In this document: positions 5,794 to 7,512 of the stretch, piece by piece | How the letters are laid out: each line of letters starts with the position of its first letter | Position numbering within the stretch: the stretch's first letter is position 1 | From: Chloroflexota bacterium | Lineage (GTDB): Bacteria; Chloroflexota; Anaerolineae; Anaerolineales; UBA11858 | NCBI GenBank assembly: GCA_003513015.1 | Contig: DOTA01000042.1 | Location: 1-7,512, forward strand | Reading direction: 5' to 3' | DNA length: 7,512 bases | Translations under genes and position numbers: made by a program | The notes under the pieces: generated by a model | What the model saw: only the letters and a program-made list of their open reading frames with translations | What the model was told of the DNA's origin: nothing | Databases searched by the model: none

Positions 5794-6924
5794 ATGACGA
5801 ACCATATCCCCTCTCCTTCCTGGCTCGACGATGCGCTCGAATTCTGTATCGTCAAAACTCGCCACAATTTGGCGACCCTCACCGACTTCCCCGAACGAAC
5901 GGAGGGTGGCCAGTGGATTCAAATCGCTCCTGAGCAGCATGGCTGGTGGGTGGGCGGGCATTGGGTTGGATTGCTCTGGCTGGCTTATGCGGCCAGCGGC
6001 GATCCGGCTCTCTCCGCGGCTGCCCACACCTGGGCCGGGCGCTTGCTGCCGCAGTTGAACGACCAGTCTGACCACGATTTGGGGTTTCTCTTCGAATTGG
6101 GATTTGTCCTGGGTTATCGGCTGACCGGCGATGAGAGCCTCAAGCCCTCGGCTTTGCAAGCTGCATCCATTCTGAGCCGCCGATTCAACCCTCGTGGACA
6201 ATTTATCCAGGCCTGGGGCTCGCTCGATGCTTCGCCCGAACTGCGTGGCCGCACCATCATGGATACCATGATGAATCTCGATTTGCTTTTCTGGGCGGCC
6301 AAAGAAACCGGCAACTCCTATTATGCCGAGATCGCCGCCGCCCACGCGCGCACCACTCTGATCCATCACCTGCGGGCAGATGGCAGCACCTCACATGTTT
6401 GCGATTTTGACCCTGAAACGGGTGCTTTCATCAAGCAGGGTACCCACCAGGGCTTGAGCGCCACTTCTTGTTGGAGTCGCGGCCAAGCCTGGGGTGTCTA
6501 CGGCTTTGCGGATTGTTACCGTGCCACCGGTGATCCTATCTTCCTGAATGCCAGCCGCCGCTTGATGGTTTATCTCTGGCCGCGCCTGCCCGCTGACCTG
6601 GTACCGTTTTGGGATTACGACAGCCCGCTCATCCCCAACGATGTGCGCGACAGTTCGGCGGCCTCTGTCCTGGCTGCGGGGCTGCTCTCCCTGGCAGCCG
6701 TTGAAAATGACCCGAATCTGGCCAGCATCTGGCAAAACCGTGCCATCAGCATCCTTGAAGCACTCTGGAAAACCTACACCAGTCTTAAAAGCGGCGAAGC
6801 CTGCCTGTTGCTGCACGGCACACGCTCAAAACCACATAATTTGATGGATCACGGCTTGATTTACGGTGATTATTATTTTGTCGAAGCGCTCATGCGCCTT
6901 TCGAAACCCAAATTAAGTCTCTAA
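5794..6924 (+). CDS. unsaturated glucuronyl hydrolase, GH88 (UGL-type)
   Basis: This 376-residue protein has nearly the same length as the well-studied Bacillus sp. GL1 UGL (377). It should remove the terminal 4,5-unsaturated glucuronic acid from disaccharides made by polysaccharide lyases (glycosaminoglycan, gellan or xanthan type). Key sites fit UGL as I remember its numbering with an offset of 7-8: HDLGF with Asp95 (Asp88), IMDTMMNLDLLFWA with the catalytic Asp157 (Asp149), His201 (His193), HQG with Gln219 (Gln211), and SCWSRGQAWG with Arg229 and Trp233 (Arg221, Trp225). Other family blocks are PFWDYDSP (271-278), DSSAASVLAAGLL (286-298) and NLMDHGLIYGDYYFVEAL (349-366). No signal peptide is present, so it acts in the cytoplasm. 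The start has only a weak AGAAAGAAA site (5781-5789). It lies between the signal-less binding protein and the isomerase gene, consistent with intracellular breakdown of imported oligosaccharides. Confidence 0.94.
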   Translation: MTNHIPSPSWLDDALEFCIVKTRHNLATLTDFPERTEGGQWIQIAPEQHGWWVGGHWVGLLWLAYAASGDPALSAAAHTWAGRLLPQLNDQSDHDLGFLFELGFVLGYRLTGDESLKPSALQAASILSRRFNPRGQFIQAWGSLDASPELRGRTIMDTMMNLDLLFWAAKETGNSYYAEIAAAHARTTLIHHLRADGSTSHVCDFDPETGAFIKQGTHQGLSATSCWSRGQAWGVYGFADCYRATGDPIFLNASRRLMVYLWPRLPADLVPFWDYDSPLIPNDVRDSSAASVLAAGLLSLAAVENDPNLASIWQNRAISILEALWKTYTSLKSGEACLLLHGTRSKPHNLMDHGLIYGDYYFVEALMRLSKPKLSL

Positions 6925-6948
6925 TTCGCTAATCTTTAGGAGTTCCCT

Positions 6949-7512
6949 ATGAAATATCATTCCTTGCTTACTTCCAATCCGGGTGTTAACTCGTTACCCA
7001 TTAACCCCTGTCAACTGCTTGATTTCAATCTCCTCAAACTGGCCGCCGGTGAAAAACACAGCGCCAACAGCGGCGAACGCGAAATCCTGGCCGTAATTTT
7101 GGGCGGAAAAGCCGCCTTTGAAATCAACGGGCAGCGCTTCGAGAAAGTCGGCGGGCGGCCAAACGTTTTCGCGGGTAAACCCCATTCGGTCTATATCCCT
7201 GCCGGGGCTGAGTACACCATCCAGGCCGAGGGTGGGGTAGAGATCGCCCTGCCCAGCGCGGCCAGTGACAAGGATGGAATCCAGCCTTACATGATCAGCC
7301 CTGACCGGGTTGTCGAAGGCATCTGGGGCGCGGCAAATTTCAAACGTTATTTCAAGCAGATTCTGACGACCGCTTCCCAACCCGACCTGCCTGCCCGTCG
7401 CCTGATCGTTGGTGAGACCCTGACCCCCAGCGGCAATTGGAGCACCTATCCGCCGCACAAACACCAGGTGGATAACCTGCCGCGCGAAGCCTACCACGAA
7501 GAAATGTACTAT
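6949..7512 (+). CDS. iolB: IolB/KduI-family isomerase (5-deoxy-glucuronate isomerase-like), 3' end cut by the window
   Basis: The first 188 codons are present; a full IolB is about 265-270 residues, so roughly the last 80 are missing. The N-terminal cupin half shows GEREILAVILGGKAAFEI, GGRPNVFAGKPHSVYIPAG and GVEIALPSAAS. The second half opens with RLIVGETLTPSGNWSTYPPHKH, split here only by description, at about 151-172, where His170 and His172 are likely metal ligands, followed by REAYHEEMYY (179-188). These are IolB rather than classical KduI signatures. IolB converts 5-deoxy-D-glucuronate to 2-deoxy-5-keto-D-gluconate in inositol breakdown, but no other inositol gene is visible. Just after two unsaturated uronyl hydrolases, a role on 4-deoxy-5-keto-uronate, the usual KduI substrate, is plausible. 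TAGGAG at 6937-6942 is six bases before ATG. Family is firm; the gene symbol reflects sequence resemblance, not proven function. Confidence 0.88.
   Translation, partial: MKYHSLLTSNPGVNSLPINPCQLLDFNLLKLAAGEKHSANSGEREILAVILGGKAAFEINGQRFEKVGGRPNVFAGKPHSVYIPAGAEYTIQAEGGVEIALPSAASDKDGIQPYMISPDRVVEGIWGAANFKRYFKQILTTASQPDLPARRLIVGETLTPSGNWSTYPPHKHQVDNLPREAYHEEMYY

Noticed and set aside
5761..5829. The nine-base repeat TGGCTCGAC at 5761 and 5821, considered as a target duplication or recombination site.
   Set aside because: Both copies encode Trp-Leu-Asp within coding sequence, nothing resembling a mobile element lies between them, and the repeat is short enough to be chance.

Overview
The window looks like a carbohydrate-utilisation cluster from a bacterium, most likely a member of the Chloroflexota (Anaerolineae-like). 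That placement is an inference from the style of the first lipoprotein: a lipobox followed by a Thr/Pro/Ala/Glu-rich linker, with a Carb-ABC-type transporter beside cytoplasmic uronyl hydrolases. It does not come from a marker gene. All supported genes lie on the + strand and are closely packed, so the window reads as one operon or two adjoining transcription units.

Layout. Positions 1-78 hold no gene I can support. Positions 88-1524 encode an exported sugar-binding lipoprotein. After a 119-base gap with a strong stem-loop come two ABC permeases (1644-2600 and 2597-3442) that overlap by 4 bases. A 187-base spacer follows, with a possible promoter, a GC-rich hairpin and a small palindromic element. 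Then come a GH105-type unsaturated uronyl hydrolase (3630-4589), a solute-binding-protein-like protein with no export signal (4591-5772), a GH88 unsaturated glucuronyl hydrolase (5794-6924), and the first 188 codons of an IolB/KduI-family isomerase cut off by the window edge (6949-7512). No ATPase of the transporter is present.

How the genes fit together. The lipoprotein and two permeases would import oligosaccharides, probably lyase products ending in a 4,5-unsaturated uronic acid. The two hydrolases have no signal peptide and would release the unsaturated uronate in the cytoplasm. That product rearranges to 4-deoxy-L-threo-5-hexosulose uronate. The IolB-like isomerase is then well placed to act on this or a related deoxy-keto-uronate, the step usually done by KduI. 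The polysaccharide itself cannot be named from the window; glycosaminoglycans, pectin-type or other uronate-rich polymers are all possible.

The most unusual element is the 393-residue protein at 4591-5772. It has the full body of a family 1 sugar-binding protein but starts directly at the first strand of the fold, with a good ribosome binding site and only one base after the previous stop codon. It therefore appears to be a genuine cytoplasmic binding protein sitting between two cytoplasmic hydrolases.
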